This document shows positions 54,306 to 63,158 of a stretch of 64,000 nt of DNA, piece after piece. Below the pieces are notes generated by a model. That model made no database searches. It was not told the origin of the DNA and worked only from the letters and a program-made list of their open reading frames with translations. Positions within the stretch are counted from its first letter, which is position 1. The number at the start of each line of letters is the position of its first letter. Made by a program: the position numbers and the translations under genes. Source of the DNA: Marinobacter sp. SS21 (GTDB taxonomy: Bacteria > Pseudomonadota > Gammaproteobacteria > Pseudomonadales > Oleiphilaceae); contig NZ_JAQNDA010000003.1 in NCBI RefSeq assembly GCF_028369065.1, positions 124,001-188,000 of the forward strand, given 5' to 3'.

Positions 54306-55595
54306 TCACAGGAACCGGTAGTTCAAACCTAATTCAAACCAATTGTCTTCATATTCAGTCGTCGGAACGTTACTGTCTCGACTGGATCGACCTACACGAC
54401 CCACCAGATCCAACTTTCGCGTTGCTTGGTAGGACAGCCCCACATGGACATTGACGAGGGTATCGTCACGGTCTTCAGGCTGGAAAGAACGTCTTTCTAC
54501 CCGAGCGCCCAGTAACCCATCCAGCCGCGAAACGACCGGCAGACGATATCGGAAATCAGCACCGCGGCCGTCTTCCTCTTCGGCAGACTGCAGGTACTCC
54601 GTCCGGTTAGAGAACAAGGCCAGCTCCATATTCGAGCGGTCGCTATAAACCGTTCGCATACCCGCCCGAATGGTGGTGACTTCCACCCCTACCTGCTCTC
54701 GTAAATTGATGGTGATGTCACCAATTCGAACATCAATATCCGATGTCTGATCCGTCAGTTCGTGGGTGGCAGACAGGAACGCCACCGTCGACGCCGAAAC
54801 ATCCCGCTCAAGTGTAAAATTGCCCACAATTGCATCGCTTTCGAGAACCTGGTCCATGAATCGGCTCTCATATTCGGTAAAGCCCAAGGCGCCTTGGATC
54901 TGCGTTGCGCTCCAGGCCTTACGGAATGTCAAGCTCGCGGTATCCCGGTCAATTTCTTCCCCGGTCTCCAGTTCCGCCCGATCCGCCAGGAACCGAACCC
55001 CGAGATCGGTGGACGGACTAAAGCTTCGAGTAACCCAGGCCGAGCCCAGCAGGCGTTCGCTATCGATCTCGCTGTTTTCTTCGAATTCGGTGTTCTCATA
55101 TTGGGCGGAAATTTCCAGCCGATCGACCTGGCTTAAGCGCACGGTGAGCACCGGTCCGGTCCGGAAGATATTCTTGCGGGTGCGGTTATCCGGCGTGTCG
55201 ACATTGCGGCCGTCCTGTACGACGTCCCGCAAGTAATCCGAGAGTTCCCAGCGAATATTGTCGGTAACCGAGCAGTCTCCCAAGAAATCAAGTTCGGAGT
55301 ACAGCTCTGGCTCAAACGTATCGTCAGACCAGACGCCATAGCCAAATTCCGCGCGAGTCCTGGCATTGCAGGCACCTGGATCCGTTTGGTGCGCGAAGCT
55401 TAAGGTGGTGCGAGTCTCCACATCGTCCTGGGCACCGTCAGGCACCCTGGTGACGTTATCGCTGTAACGACTGGTAACCCCGCCCGACAGCGTTGGTGGC
55501 TCCGCCACCGCCACCAGTGGAATCGTCATCGATAGAACCAGGACGAGCCACTTGCCATAACCGGAAACAACGCGACATTCGCTGGCCTTAACCAT
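54306..55595 (-). CDS. PEP-CTERM/XrtA system outer-membrane beta-barrel protein
   Basis: The preferred start is ATG 55593-55595, set by a GGAG ribosome site ten bases upstream and by overlap with the kinase-like gene by 8 bases; the frame opens earlier but lacks such a site. This gives 429 residues. A signal peptide ends at AVAEPPT. The mature protein is a series of amphipathic beta strands with polar turns, ending ELGLNYRFL, an outer-membrane C-terminal signature. It matches the XrtA-associated outer-membrane family and probably forms the polysaccharide export pore with the Wza-like protein. Confidence 0.85.
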   Translation of the reverse strand: MVKASECRVVSGYGKWLVLVLSMTIPLVAVAEPPTLSGGVTSRYSDNVTRVPDGAQDDVETRTTLSFAHQTDPGACNARTRAEFGYGVWSDDTFEPELYSELDFLGDCSVTDNIRWELSDYLRDVVQDGRNVDTPDNRTRKNIFRTGPVLTVRLSQVDRLEISAQYENTEFEENSEIDSERLLGSAWVTRSFSPSTDLGVRFLADRAELETGEEIDRDTASLTFRKAWSATQIQGALGFTEYESRFMDQVLESDAIVGNFTLERDVSASTVAFLSATHELTDQTSDIDVRIGDITINLREQVGVEVTTIRAGMRTVYSDRSNMELALFSNRTEYLQSAEEEDGRGADFRYRLPVVSRLDGLLGARVERRSFQPEDRDDTLVNVHVGLSYQATRKLDLVGRVGRSSRDSNVPTTEYEDNWFELGLNYRFL

Positions 55596-56493
55596 TGATG
55601 ACCACTCCAACAAACTTTTCCTGATTAAAGGCCGTGGCCGCCTGTTCAATGCTGGCAGGGGTAAGCCGGCCATGGGGAATGACCAGCAGAGTGTAATCAC
55701 AGAGTTCCGAAAGAATACGTGCATCCGGTGACTCGGCAATCGACGCCGTATCCAGAATAATGAATCGATCCGGGTAACGACGGCGGACCGCCTGCAGGAA
55801 TTGCTTCATCCGAAACGAAGTGAAGAATTCACCAGGCGTTTCCCGCCGACTACCGGCAGGGATCAGCCTCAATCGGGTGATGCCGGTCGGATACAGTATC
55901 CTGGCGATGTCGTAATCCGGCTCATCGAGGAAATCGGTAAGACCGAACTCTGGCTTGATATCAAGCGTGGTATGGAGCGTCGGTTGCCTCAAGTTACAGT
56001 CAATGATCAGTGCGGTTTTTTGATGATCGAAGGCAAACGCTGCCGCCAGGTTCAATGCGACAAAGGATGCGCCGGATCCTTCGCTGGCTCCGGTAACCAC
56101 CAACGTAAAATTGTTGCCCGCCGAGTGCTCCACCAGTTTCGTTCTCAGATTCCGAAAGTGATTAACGAGCCGGCGATTATCAGAGTCGGGATAGATGATT
56201 CGACGTTCTTCAAGATCGTCATTCGTAAAGGTGCGAGGCTCCTTCATTCGCACAATCTGACGACTGTTGATATAGCGATCAACGGCCCTATGGCCGAACT
56301 CCAACGAACTCGGTACCAGCAAACGGGAATCGTCCCATTCTGAATTATTCCGGCCGCCCACACCCGGCTCCCGGCGTGCTTCGTCGCCCTGCTCCGCGAA
56401 ATTCTCAAGCTCGTCGGAAGAGCGATTCTCTGGTTCGCCTAGTTCATCTTTTCCAGACATATCATTGTCCCGCCTGTTTCTGGAGTCATTCAT
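55588..56493 (-). CDS. XrtA-associated tyrosine-kinase-like protein, degenerate P-loop
   Basis: The start is ATG 56491-56493, immediately following an AGGAGG-type site and sharing one base with the stop of the Wzz gene; the product has 301 residues. It has the bacterial tyrosine kinase (BY-kinase) fold, but the Walker A loop reads GASEGSGAS (135-143), with Ala142 where the ATP-binding Lys is expected. Walker A' reads IIDCNLR, with Asn in place of the second Asp. The C-terminus ends GVVING without the usual tyrosine cluster. It is probably catalytically dead and may serve as a structural partner of the Wzz protein. Genomic codon GCA confirms Ala. Confidence 0.85.
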   Translation of the reverse strand: MNDSRNRRDNDMSGKDELGEPENRSSDELENFAEQGDEARREPGVGGRNNSEWDDSRLLVPSSLEFGHRAVDRYINSRQIVRMKEPRTFTNDDLEERRIIYPDSDNRRLVNHFRNLRTKLVEHSAGNNFTLVVTGASEGSGASFVALNLAAAFAFDHQKTALIIDCNLRQPTLHTTLDIKPEFGLTDFLDEPDYDIARILYPTGITRLRLIPAGSRRETPGEFFTSFRMKQFLQAVRRRYPDRFIILDTASIAESPDARILSELCDYTLLVIPHGRLTPASIEQAATAFNQEKFVGVVING

Positions 56494-58019
56494 CAATACA
56501 CCTCCAGAAATGCCGTAATGGCAGCTGCAATGTAGATAACTGCCACTGCAATCACGCAAATGCCCACAATGGTTGTGGTACGACGATCCTTCCGTTTATC
56601 GAAGGGGGTACGGATATCGGGAATCGTTTCAAGCACCAGGAGTTCCATTTCCTCCTCCAACTGCTCTCGTGACCGAATTCGTGGATCCAATTGAAGCACA
56701 CCTGCCGCGGCACCAAGCGGCGCCAACAGACCCAGCAGAAGCCCCGCGATGGCAAACATGGGAAACTTTACCCCCGCGGGACTTAATGGGTATTGGGCAG
56801 CCTCGTTAATGCGATAGCTCAAGCCTTGTCCCTCAATATCCAGGTGCATGGACACTCTGGCTTTCTCACGACGTTTTAGAAGGTCATCGTAGATTTGCCG
56901 GTTAACTTCCATGTCCCTGGTGAGATCGGAGTACTGTGCCTTATTCTCCTGAATCCGCTCCATACGCTGGGTTTGGTCGACCATCAAGGCACGAATGGAT
57001 CGAATACGGGTTTCCGCTGTCTCGATATCCGCTCGAGTGGTTGCCAGGGCAGAACGAATTTGTTGATAAACAGGATTGGCAATGGTTTCACCGTCCAGCG
57101 TACGAGAAGCCTGATCGGGGTCCTCCGCCGCCCGCTGCTGCTGCCGGCGCAGTTCTGAAAGCTGCTCCCGCAAGATGACAATATCCGGATAGGTATCGTG
57201 ATACTGTAACCGCAGTTCGTCCAACTGCTCTTCCAGCGCCCGGATTCTTTCCTGATAAATATCCCTGGCCCTGCCCTGTAGGATCGTCGGACGAACCTTG
57301 CTCAATTCGATTTCCAGAGTCTGTGCACGGGTAACCAGCTCCGCCTTATCGAGCTGGGCAAGCTCAAGCTGGCTGCGAAGGTTCGCCATACGGGCATTGG
57401 CTTCCGCTTCGGTACCATCTACATTCTCCGACAGAAACTGTTTGAGCCGCTCTTCCACCTCCGCAATCTGTTGCTCGTAGCTCCTAACCTGCTTGTCTAT
57501 AAACTCATACGCGCCCCGACTTTCCGCGCGCTTGCGCTCATTGTTCTCTTCGATAAAGGCCTGCCCCAACCGTTGTGCAACCGTAAACGCGATCAGCGGG
57601 GACGGGGAGCTGTAGCCAATACTGAAGTAGCTGTCCCCCCGGGTAGCCACACTCAAGCGGGCTCGCAACATCCCGATTCGCCCTTCGAGTTCCTCAGGCG
57701 TGAGCATGGTGGCGCTTTCACCGTAGATTCGCGGGTCCGTCGCTACGGCTTCCAGCACCTTTCGACTCCAGAGCAACTCCTGGGCCGCAGATGCACGCTC
57801 ATTGATCTGAGTGGTGACCGCACTGCCTTCCATTAGTGGTCTGATGATGTTTTGGTCATCGACAAAAATGATCACCTCGGAACTGTACTTGTAGGGCCAG
57901 ACAAAGCCCGCAGCGAGAACCACGAAACTGACGCCGGTAAAGAGAAAGAACGCCAGCCATTTCCTCGCCCGGATCTCACGAATAATTTCAGCTGGGAACT
58001 GGGATAACGGAAGTGCCAT
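56493..58019 (-). CDS. XrtA system polysaccharide chain-length determinant (Wzz-like)
   Basis: The product has 508 residues. An N-terminal membrane helix (about 21-41) and a C-terminal pair near 410-430 and 485-505 bracket a long periplasmic coiled-coil region rich in Glu, Arg and Gln, the layout of Wzz/BY-kinase activator proteins. It sets polymer length and may contact the kinase-like protein encoded one base downstream. It matches the XrtA-associated EpsF/Wzz family. Confidence 0.9.
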   Translation of the reverse strand: MALPLSQFPAEIIREIRARKWLAFFLFTGVSFVVLAAGFVWPYKYSSEVIIFVDDQNIIRPLMEGSAVTTQINERASAAQELLWSRKVLEAVATDPRIYGESATMLTPEELEGRIGMLRARLSVATRGDSYFSIGYSSPSPLIAFTVAQRLGQAFIEENNERKRAESRGAYEFIDKQVRSYEQQIAEVEERLKQFLSENVDGTEAEANARMANLRSQLELAQLDKAELVTRAQTLEIELSKVRPTILQGRARDIYQERIRALEEQLDELRLQYHDTYPDIVILREQLSELRRQQQRAAEDPDQASRTLDGETIANPVYQQIRSALATTRADIETAETRIRSIRALMVDQTQRMERIQENKAQYSDLTRDMEVNRQIYDDLLKRREKARVSMHLDIEGQGLSYRINEAAQYPLSPAGVKFPMFAIAGLLLGLLAPLGAAAGVLQLDPRIRSREQLEEEMELLVLETIPDIRTPFDKRKDRRTTTIVGICVIAVAVIYIAAAITAFLEVY

Positions 58020-58072
58020 GACTGCGTCCTAGCTAAATGCTGATGTAATGCATGAAGACAACCCGACCGAAC

Positions 58073-58717
58073 CTAGAAACCGCGTTCTGGTACGGTCAAA
58101 ATGTCGCCAGCCCTGAGCGAATAGTTGGTGCGTATATCGCCGTTATTGAGGATATCGCCCAGCTTGACCGGAATGGCCACGACTTCATTTTCCACGACCC
58201 GATACAGCATCGAGTTGTTGGGCGCGGCAAATGGGTTAATACCACCGGCACTAAGCACCATATCCAGCACCGTCATGCCAGAGCGATGCGGCATGGACAT
58301 CGGTTGCTCCACGGCGCCGGTAACCCTGACCCGATCCGTAAATTCATGGCTGTTCATGGAGGTCACGACAACGCTGACCTGGGGCTCGCGGATATATTCA
58401 TCCAGGATGGCTTCAATATCATCAGCAAGCCGTTCCGGCGTCTTACCGCTGGCCTTGACATCTCCAACCAAAGGCACCGAGATCATCCCGTCCGGACGCA
58501 CCGGTACCGTTATACTCAAGTCAGGGTTGCGCCAAACGGACACGGAAATCTCATCCGTGGCTCCAATGATGTATTCGCCGGTATTCTCGGCGGCGCCCAA
58601 ATTAAGGGCCTGAGCAATTTTGTCCGGAGGAGAGGCAATGGGGCCCACACAACCTGTAAGCGCTACAACCGAAACGAAAGCCACTATACGAAAGAAAAAC
58701 CGAATCACCCCTGACAT
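58073..58717 (-). CDS. XrtA/PEP-CTERM exopolysaccharide export lipoprotein (Wza-like)
   Basis: The product has 214 residues. Lipobox LTGC gives Cys23. A polysaccharide export domain follows (YIIGATDEISVSVWRNPDL, then VPLVGDVKASGKTPERL), and a SLBB-like segment (RVTGAVEQPMSMPHRSGM). It is an outer-membrane lipoprotein for exopolysaccharide export. It lies 53 bases upstream of the Wzz gene and 62 bases downstream of the sugar transferase gene. Confidence 0.92.
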   Translation of the reverse strand: MSGVIRFFFRIVAFVSVVALTGCVGPIASPPDKIAQALNLGAAENTGEYIIGATDEISVSVWRNPDLSITVPVRPDGMISVPLVGDVKASGKTPERLADDIEAILDEYIREPQVSVVVTSMNSHEFTDRVRVTGAVEQPMSMPHRSGMTVLDMVLSAGGINPFAAPNNSMLYRVVENEVVAIPVKLGDILNNGDIRTNYSLRAGDILTVPERGF

Positions 58718-58779
58718 CTTTTATCCTCTTGTCAATCGGTTAACACTTAGCGTTGTCCATTAACTGCGCCAATTCAAGC

Positions 58780-60192
58780 TTAGCGCGATCCTTTTTTAAA
58801 CAGCACCACCTCCACGGTCTGTATGATGATCAGAAGATCCAATAGCAAACTTTGATTCTTTATGTAGTAAAGGTCGTAGCGAAGTTTCTCGCGGTTATCC
58901 TCTTCGCTATCCGCATAGGCAAAGCAAAGTTGCGCCCAACCAGTAATTCCGGGCTTAACCCGGTGCCGTTCGTTATAAAACGGTATGGAATCAGAGAGCT
59001 TTTCAACAAACACCGGGCGCTCAGGCCTGGGACCAACAAAGGCCATGGTGCCGTTAAGGACATTGATCACTTGGGGAATCTCGTCAATTCTCACTTTGCG
59101 GATAAACGCACCCACCTGGGTGACGCGGGCGTCGTTTTTCTGTGCCCACACCGCGCCGTTCTTTTCCGCATCCGTCCTCATGGAACGAAATTTGTACACC
59201 TTGAACACGCGACCGTCTAATCCAACCCGTTCCTGGCTATAAAATATGGGGGCCTTAAGCCCCTCCTCGATTTTGATCGCCAGTGCAGTGAGCACCATCA
59301 GTGGAAGTGCCAGCACCAGCAGCGTTGCCGAGGCAATAATGTCCAGGGCGCGCTTACCCAAACCGGACACTGTGGACACGGTGAAGCCATCGGTAAATAC
59401 CAGCCAGCCCCGTGTAATCATCTCCAATGCGACCTTGCGGGATTCCCGCTCATAAAAGGCCACCCCGTCGACAATGCCGATACCTTCCATTTTGCATTCC
59501 AGAAGATCCTCCATCGGTAACCCTTTGCGCCGATCATCCACGGCCACCACAATTTCGCTGACCGGATGCGTGCGTACATGCTGGTAGATGCTGTAGGGCA
59601 AACGGAGCAGCTGATCCTCCGGGATAACGGTGTGCTCTCCCGGCAAAGGCACGAATCCCGCCAGCGAAAATCCCTTGCGGTTAAGTGGCGTCGTGAGGTC
59701 ATCCAACAGCTGCCGGGCCCGCTCTCCCGACCCAAGCACCAACACCTTGCGCTTAAAAGTATCCTTGCCCATTACTGCGTAAAATATCGTCCGTACAATA
59801 CCCAACAACAGCACGGCCAATACTGCCGACGTTGTCATCACGCTGCCTCCCCCCAGATACCAGAGCCAATCACCGGCAATCAGGTACGCCATCCCGGAGA
59901 GAGGGAGACTGATGATCAACGCCATGATGGTTCGCAGCATCATGCCTGACATGCCATCCTCCAACCGCGATTGGTGCACGCCAGTGGCGATCATCGCCAG
60001 CAAACTCATGACCCCGAAAACAATGGCAGAAGGTAAAACATAGGACCAGTTCGCCAGGAAGAAGGACATCTCCCCGAAGTAGCGGAAAAAGACGACAAAA
60101 CTGAGCGAGAAAATCAGGACGAGTAAATCAATCAACCCAAGCAGGAGGAACGGCAGGTGCAAGTAGTGTCTGAACAATCTGACGTGGGCCAC
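58780..60192 (-). CDS. XrtA-associated sugar-phosphate transferase (EpsE-like)
   Basis: The start is GTG 60190-60192, six bases after AAGGAG, giving 470 residues; a TTG at 60270 would add an untypical N-terminus. Five membrane helices occupy residues 10-165, then a nucleotide-binding-like domain, then the polyprenyl glycosylphosphotransferase domain with SQERVGLDGRVFKVYKFRSM and DEIPQVINVLNGTMAFVGPRPERP, the conserved family motifs. It starts repeat-unit synthesis by linking sugar-1-phosphate to undecaprenyl phosphate. First gene of the XrtA export core. Confidence 0.92.
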   Translation of the reverse strand: MAHVRLFRHYLHLPFLLLGLIDLLVLIFSLSFVVFFRYFGEMSFFLANWSYVLPSAIVFGVMSLLAMIATGVHQSRLEDGMSGMMLRTIMALIISLPLSGMAYLIAGDWLWYLGGGSVMTTSAVLAVLLLGIVRTIFYAVMGKDTFKRKVLVLGSGERARQLLDDLTTPLNRKGFSLAGFVPLPGEHTVIPEDQLLRLPYSIYQHVRTHPVSEIVVAVDDRRKGLPMEDLLECKMEGIGIVDGVAFYERESRKVALEMITRGWLVFTDGFTVSTVSGLGKRALDIIASATLLVLALPLMVLTALAIKIEEGLKAPIFYSQERVGLDGRVFKVYKFRSMRTDAEKNGAVWAQKNDARVTQVGAFIRKVRIDEIPQVINVLNGTMAFVGPRPERPVFVEKLSDSIPFYNERHRVKPGITGWAQLCFAYADSEEDNREKLRYDLYYIKNQSLLLDLLIIIQTVEVVLFKKGSR

Positions 60193-60259
60193 GCCAACTC
60201 CTTGTGGTTCGCACACAAATGAACCCCGCGCTTCCAATGCTTCGGGATAGAAGGTGAAC

Positions 60260-60271
60260 TTTTGTAACAAA
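60260..60271. promoter_or_regulatory. TTTTGTAACAAA near-palindrome upstream of the sugar transferase gene
   Basis: The 12-mer TTTTGTAACAAA, containing TTTGTNACAAA, occurs here and again at 8561-8572. Both copies sit a short distance upstream of a minus-strand start. It could be an operator; evidence is only two copies. Confidence 0.3.
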
Positions 60272-60312
60272 GTGTAGTTTGATTGTACGAAACTTCAATG
60301 ACGGTAGAACAG

Positions 60313-61797
60313 TCAACGACTCAACAATTGCGAGAATTCGTTAACCGAGCCACACTCTAGAGCCTGTTGATCCTGAAACAGGTTGAAAATTTCTTCGCAG
60401 CGGCCAGATGAAAAGCAGGTCGCCAAGTTCCGGCGGAACTTGGTTTCCAGCAACGGGATGGCCTCCTTGCGTCGGCGCCGATGTCCGATTGGGTACTTCA
60501 CTGCAACTTTACCGGTGCGCTCCCCGCCCCGGAAAATCACCTCCACCGCATTGGCAATGGAACGCTTGTCAGGCTCAAGGTATTCGCGACTGTAGTCGGC
60601 GTCTTCTTCAACCTTCATCTTGTCGCGCAACTGATCGATTTCCGGGTGGGCTTGGTGGAAACCGTCCTCATAATGTTCGGCCTGCAGCTCGCCAAAAAGC
60701 AGCGGCACCGCCGTCATATACTGAAGGCAGTGATCCCGGTCGGCCGCATTGGCCAGCTTGCCAACCTTTGAAATAATCCGGATCGCAGATTCATGGGTGG
60801 TGATGACCACCTGCTCGATCTCTCCGATTCGACCCTTCACCTTGGCATGGAGCTGAATCGCGGCCTCGGCGGCGGTTTGAGCATGAAACTCTGCTGGGAA
60901 GGCAACCTTGAACAAGACGTTTTCCATGACGTAGCAGCCAAACGGTTGCGGCAAGGAGAAGTTCCGCCGTTCGGCAGGTTTGATGGACTGATCGCGGTTG
61001 GTCTTGCTGAACAGAACGTCGTAGAACCCCCACTGCGGTGCAGTCAAGACGCTGGGAATGCCCATTTCGCCCCGCATCGCAATCTGAGCCAGCTGCACCC
61101 CGCGAGCGCTTGCATCCCCCGCCGCCCAGGACTTCCTTGAGCCCGCGTTGGGCGCGTGTCGATAAGTGCGAAGCGCCTGGCCATCAACCCAGGCATGGGA
61201 CAAGGCGGACAACATTCGCTCCCGGCCTGCGCCTAAAAGCCACGCCGCCACCGCCGTGGATGCGACCTTGACCAATACCACGTGATCCAGGCCCACACGG
61301 TTAAAGGCATTCTCCAGCGCCAGGACGCCCTGGATTTCATGGGCCATGATCATCGCATCGAGAACCTGACGCATCGTCAGTGGAGGCTTGCCTTCGGCCA
61401 GTCGACGCTGGGACAGGTGATCAGACACTGCAAGGATGGCCCCCAGGTTGTCAGAGGGGTGCCCCCACTCCGCGGCCAGCCAGGTGTCGTTATAGTCCAG
61501 CCAACGCACCATGCAGCCAATATCCCAGGCCGCCTTGATGGGGTCGAGGCGGTACGAGGTTCCCGGCACCCGGGCGCCTTGCGGCACGACGGTGCCCTCA
61601 ACCACGGGACCGAGCAATTTGGTGCATTCGGGAAAGCGTAACGCCAACAAGCCGCAGCCGAGGGTATCCATCAGACAGAGGCGAGCGGTGTTCAGCGCCT
61701 CTCGGCTCTCGACCTGGTAACTCAGCACATAATCGGCAATGCGCTGCAGGATATCGTCGTAATCGGGGCGTACGTTGAGATCGAATGTCTCGGACAC
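60313..61797 (-). CDS. prpD: 2-methylcitrate dehydratase PrpD
   Basis: The start is GTG 61795-61797 with GGGAGG six bases upstream, giving 495 residues (E. coli PrpD has 483); the frame opens further upstream without a site. The N-terminus [19 protein letters not shown] is typical. The family motifs [28 protein letters not shown] and [20 protein letters not shown] are present. It dehydrates 2-methylcitrate in propionate catabolism. It lies last in the minus-strand order after acnD and prpF, separated from prpF by about 180 bases with a palindrome. Confidence 0.95.
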   Translation of the reverse strand: MSETFDLNVRPDYDDILQRIADYVLSYQVESREALNTARLCLMDTLGCGLLALRFPECTKLLGPVVEGTVVPQGARVPGTSYRLDPIKAAWDIGCMVRWLDYNDTWLAAEWGHPSDNLGAILAVSDHLSQRRLAEGKPPLTMRQVLDAMIMAHEIQGVLALENAFNRVGLDHVVLVKVASTAVAAWLLGAGRERMLSALSHAWVDGQALRTYRHAPNAGSRKSWAAGDASARGVQLAQIAMRGEMGIPSVLTAPQWGFYDVLFSKTNRDQSIKPAERRNFSLPQPFGCYVMENVLFKVAFPAEFHAQTAAEAAIQLHAKVKGRIGEIEQVVITTHESAIRIISKVGKLANAADRDHCLQYMTAVPLLFGELQAEHYEDGFHQAHPEIDQLRDKMKVEEDADYSREYLEPDKRSIANAVEVIFRGGERTGKVAVKYPIGHRRRRKEAIPLLETKFRRNLATCFSSGRCEEIFNLFQDQQALECGSVNEFSQLLSR

Positions 61798-61873
61798 GAT
61801 GCACCTCCCGGTGTCCCGAGAGCGCGCCTCGATGCAGGAAACGCCCCAGGACACGTGATTTCCCAGCCTCGGT

Positions 61874-61919
61874 ACTATGAGGTTCGTACGATAAGGTTTG
61901 CACCTTAAGAATAGTACGA
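61874..61919. promoter_or_regulatory. Palindromes between prpF and prpD
   Basis: TAAGGTTTGCACCTTA at 61894-61909 is a perfect 6-bp inverted repeat around four bases. GTACTAT (61874-61880) and ATAGTAC (61913-61919) form an outer pair. The region also has TACGAT direct repeats. It may be an operator or an RNA hairpin for prpD control. No T tract follows. Confidence 0.4.
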
Positions 61920-61979
61920 TCAGAACCATACGATGCTGGCGTATCCTGGGGCGCCGGTCGGCAGTCAGGCCAAGATTGC

Positions 61980-63158
61980 CTAGAAGGTGTCTCCCGGCAC
62001 ACGGACCCAACCTTCCATGAGGATCCGAGCACTGCGGCTCATGATGGCTTTGGTGGCGGTCCAGTCACCCTCGACTTGGCGAGCCTCGGCGCCAACCCTC
62101 AAGGTGCCAGAGGGGTGGCCGAACCGCACCGCGTTGCGTTCTCCGCCGCCCGCAGCCAGGTTTACCAGGGTCCCCGGTATGGCCGCCGCGGTACCGATGG
62201 CAACCGCCGCAGTCCCCATCATGGCGTGATGGAGCTTGCCCATGGACAAAGCCCGGACCAGCAGATCGATATCAGCAGCCGCAACCTGCTTGCCGCTGGA
62301 GGAAACATAGTCCTTCGGCGGCGCGACGAACGCCACTTTCGGCGTGTGCTGACGGCTGGCTGCTTCCTCAACGCTACCGATCAACCCCATCCGAACCGCG
62401 CCATGGGCGCGGATGGTCTCGAACCGAGCCAAGGCATCCGGATCGCCGTTGATGGCTTCCTGCAACTCGGTGCCCTGATAACCAATCTCATCGGCGTTGA
62501 CGAAAATCGTCGGTATGCCCGCATTGATCATCGTTGCCTTCAGGCTGCCGATGCCCGGAACCTCCAGATCGTCCACCAGGTTACCTGTGGGGAACATCGC
62601 ACCGTCGCCGTCCGCCGGATCCATGAACTCAATCTCGACTTCCGCCGCCGGGAACGTGACACCATCGAGTTCGAAATCGCCGGTTTCCTGTACCTCTCCA
62701 TTGGTGATGGGGACATGCGCAACGATGGTCTTCTCGATGTTGGCCTGCCAAATCCGCACCGTGCATATGCCGTGGTCCGGGACGCGCTCCTGAGCCACGA
62801 AACCGCTGTTGATGGCGAAGGCACCCACCGCAGCCGTCAGATTGCCACAGTTACCGCTCCAGTCGACAAAGGGCTTGTCGATGGAGACCTGGCCAAACAG
62901 GTAGCTCACATCGTGATCCGCCCGCTCGCTCCGGCTCAAGATAACCGTCTTGCTCGTGCTGGAGGTCGCGCCCCCCATACCGTCGATCTGCTTCTGGTAG
63001 GGATCGGGACTGCCGATCACCCGCAACAGTAATTTGTCCCGGGCTTCACCCGGGACCTGGGCGGCTTCCGGCAGATCCTGCAACCGGAAGAACACGCCCT
63101 TGCTGGTGCCGCCTCGCATGTAGGTGGCAGGTACTTTGATCTGGGGCGCAACGGTCAT
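61980..63158 (-). CDS. prpF: AcnD-accessory protein PrpF (2-methylaconitate isomerase)
   Basis: The product has 392 residues. It has the PrpF fold of two diaminopimelate-epimerase-like halves: [16 protein letters not shown] at the start is the family hallmark and [18 protein letters not shown] follows. It isomerises 2-methylaconitate between trans and cis forms in the AcnD branch of the 2-methylcitrate cycle. It overlaps acnD by 4 bases. Confidence 0.96.
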   Translation of the reverse strand: MTVAPQIKVPATYMRGGTSKGVFFRLQDLPEAAQVPGEARDKLLLRVIGSPDPYQKQIDGMGGATSSTSKTVILSRSERADHDVSYLFGQVSIDKPFVDWSGNCGNLTAAVGAFAINSGFVAQERVPDHGICTVRIWQANIEKTIVAHVPITNGEVQETGDFELDGVTFPAAEVEIEFMDPADGDGAMFPTGNLVDDLEVPGIGSLKATMINAGIPTIFVNADEIGYQGTELQEAINGDPDALARFETIRAHGAVRMGLIGSVEEAASRQHTPKVAFVAPPKDYVSSSGKQVAAADIDLLVRALSMGKLHHAMMGTAAVAIGTAAAIPGTLVNLAAGGGERNAVRFGHPSGTLRVGAEARQVEGDWTATKAIMSRSARILMEGWVRVPGDTF

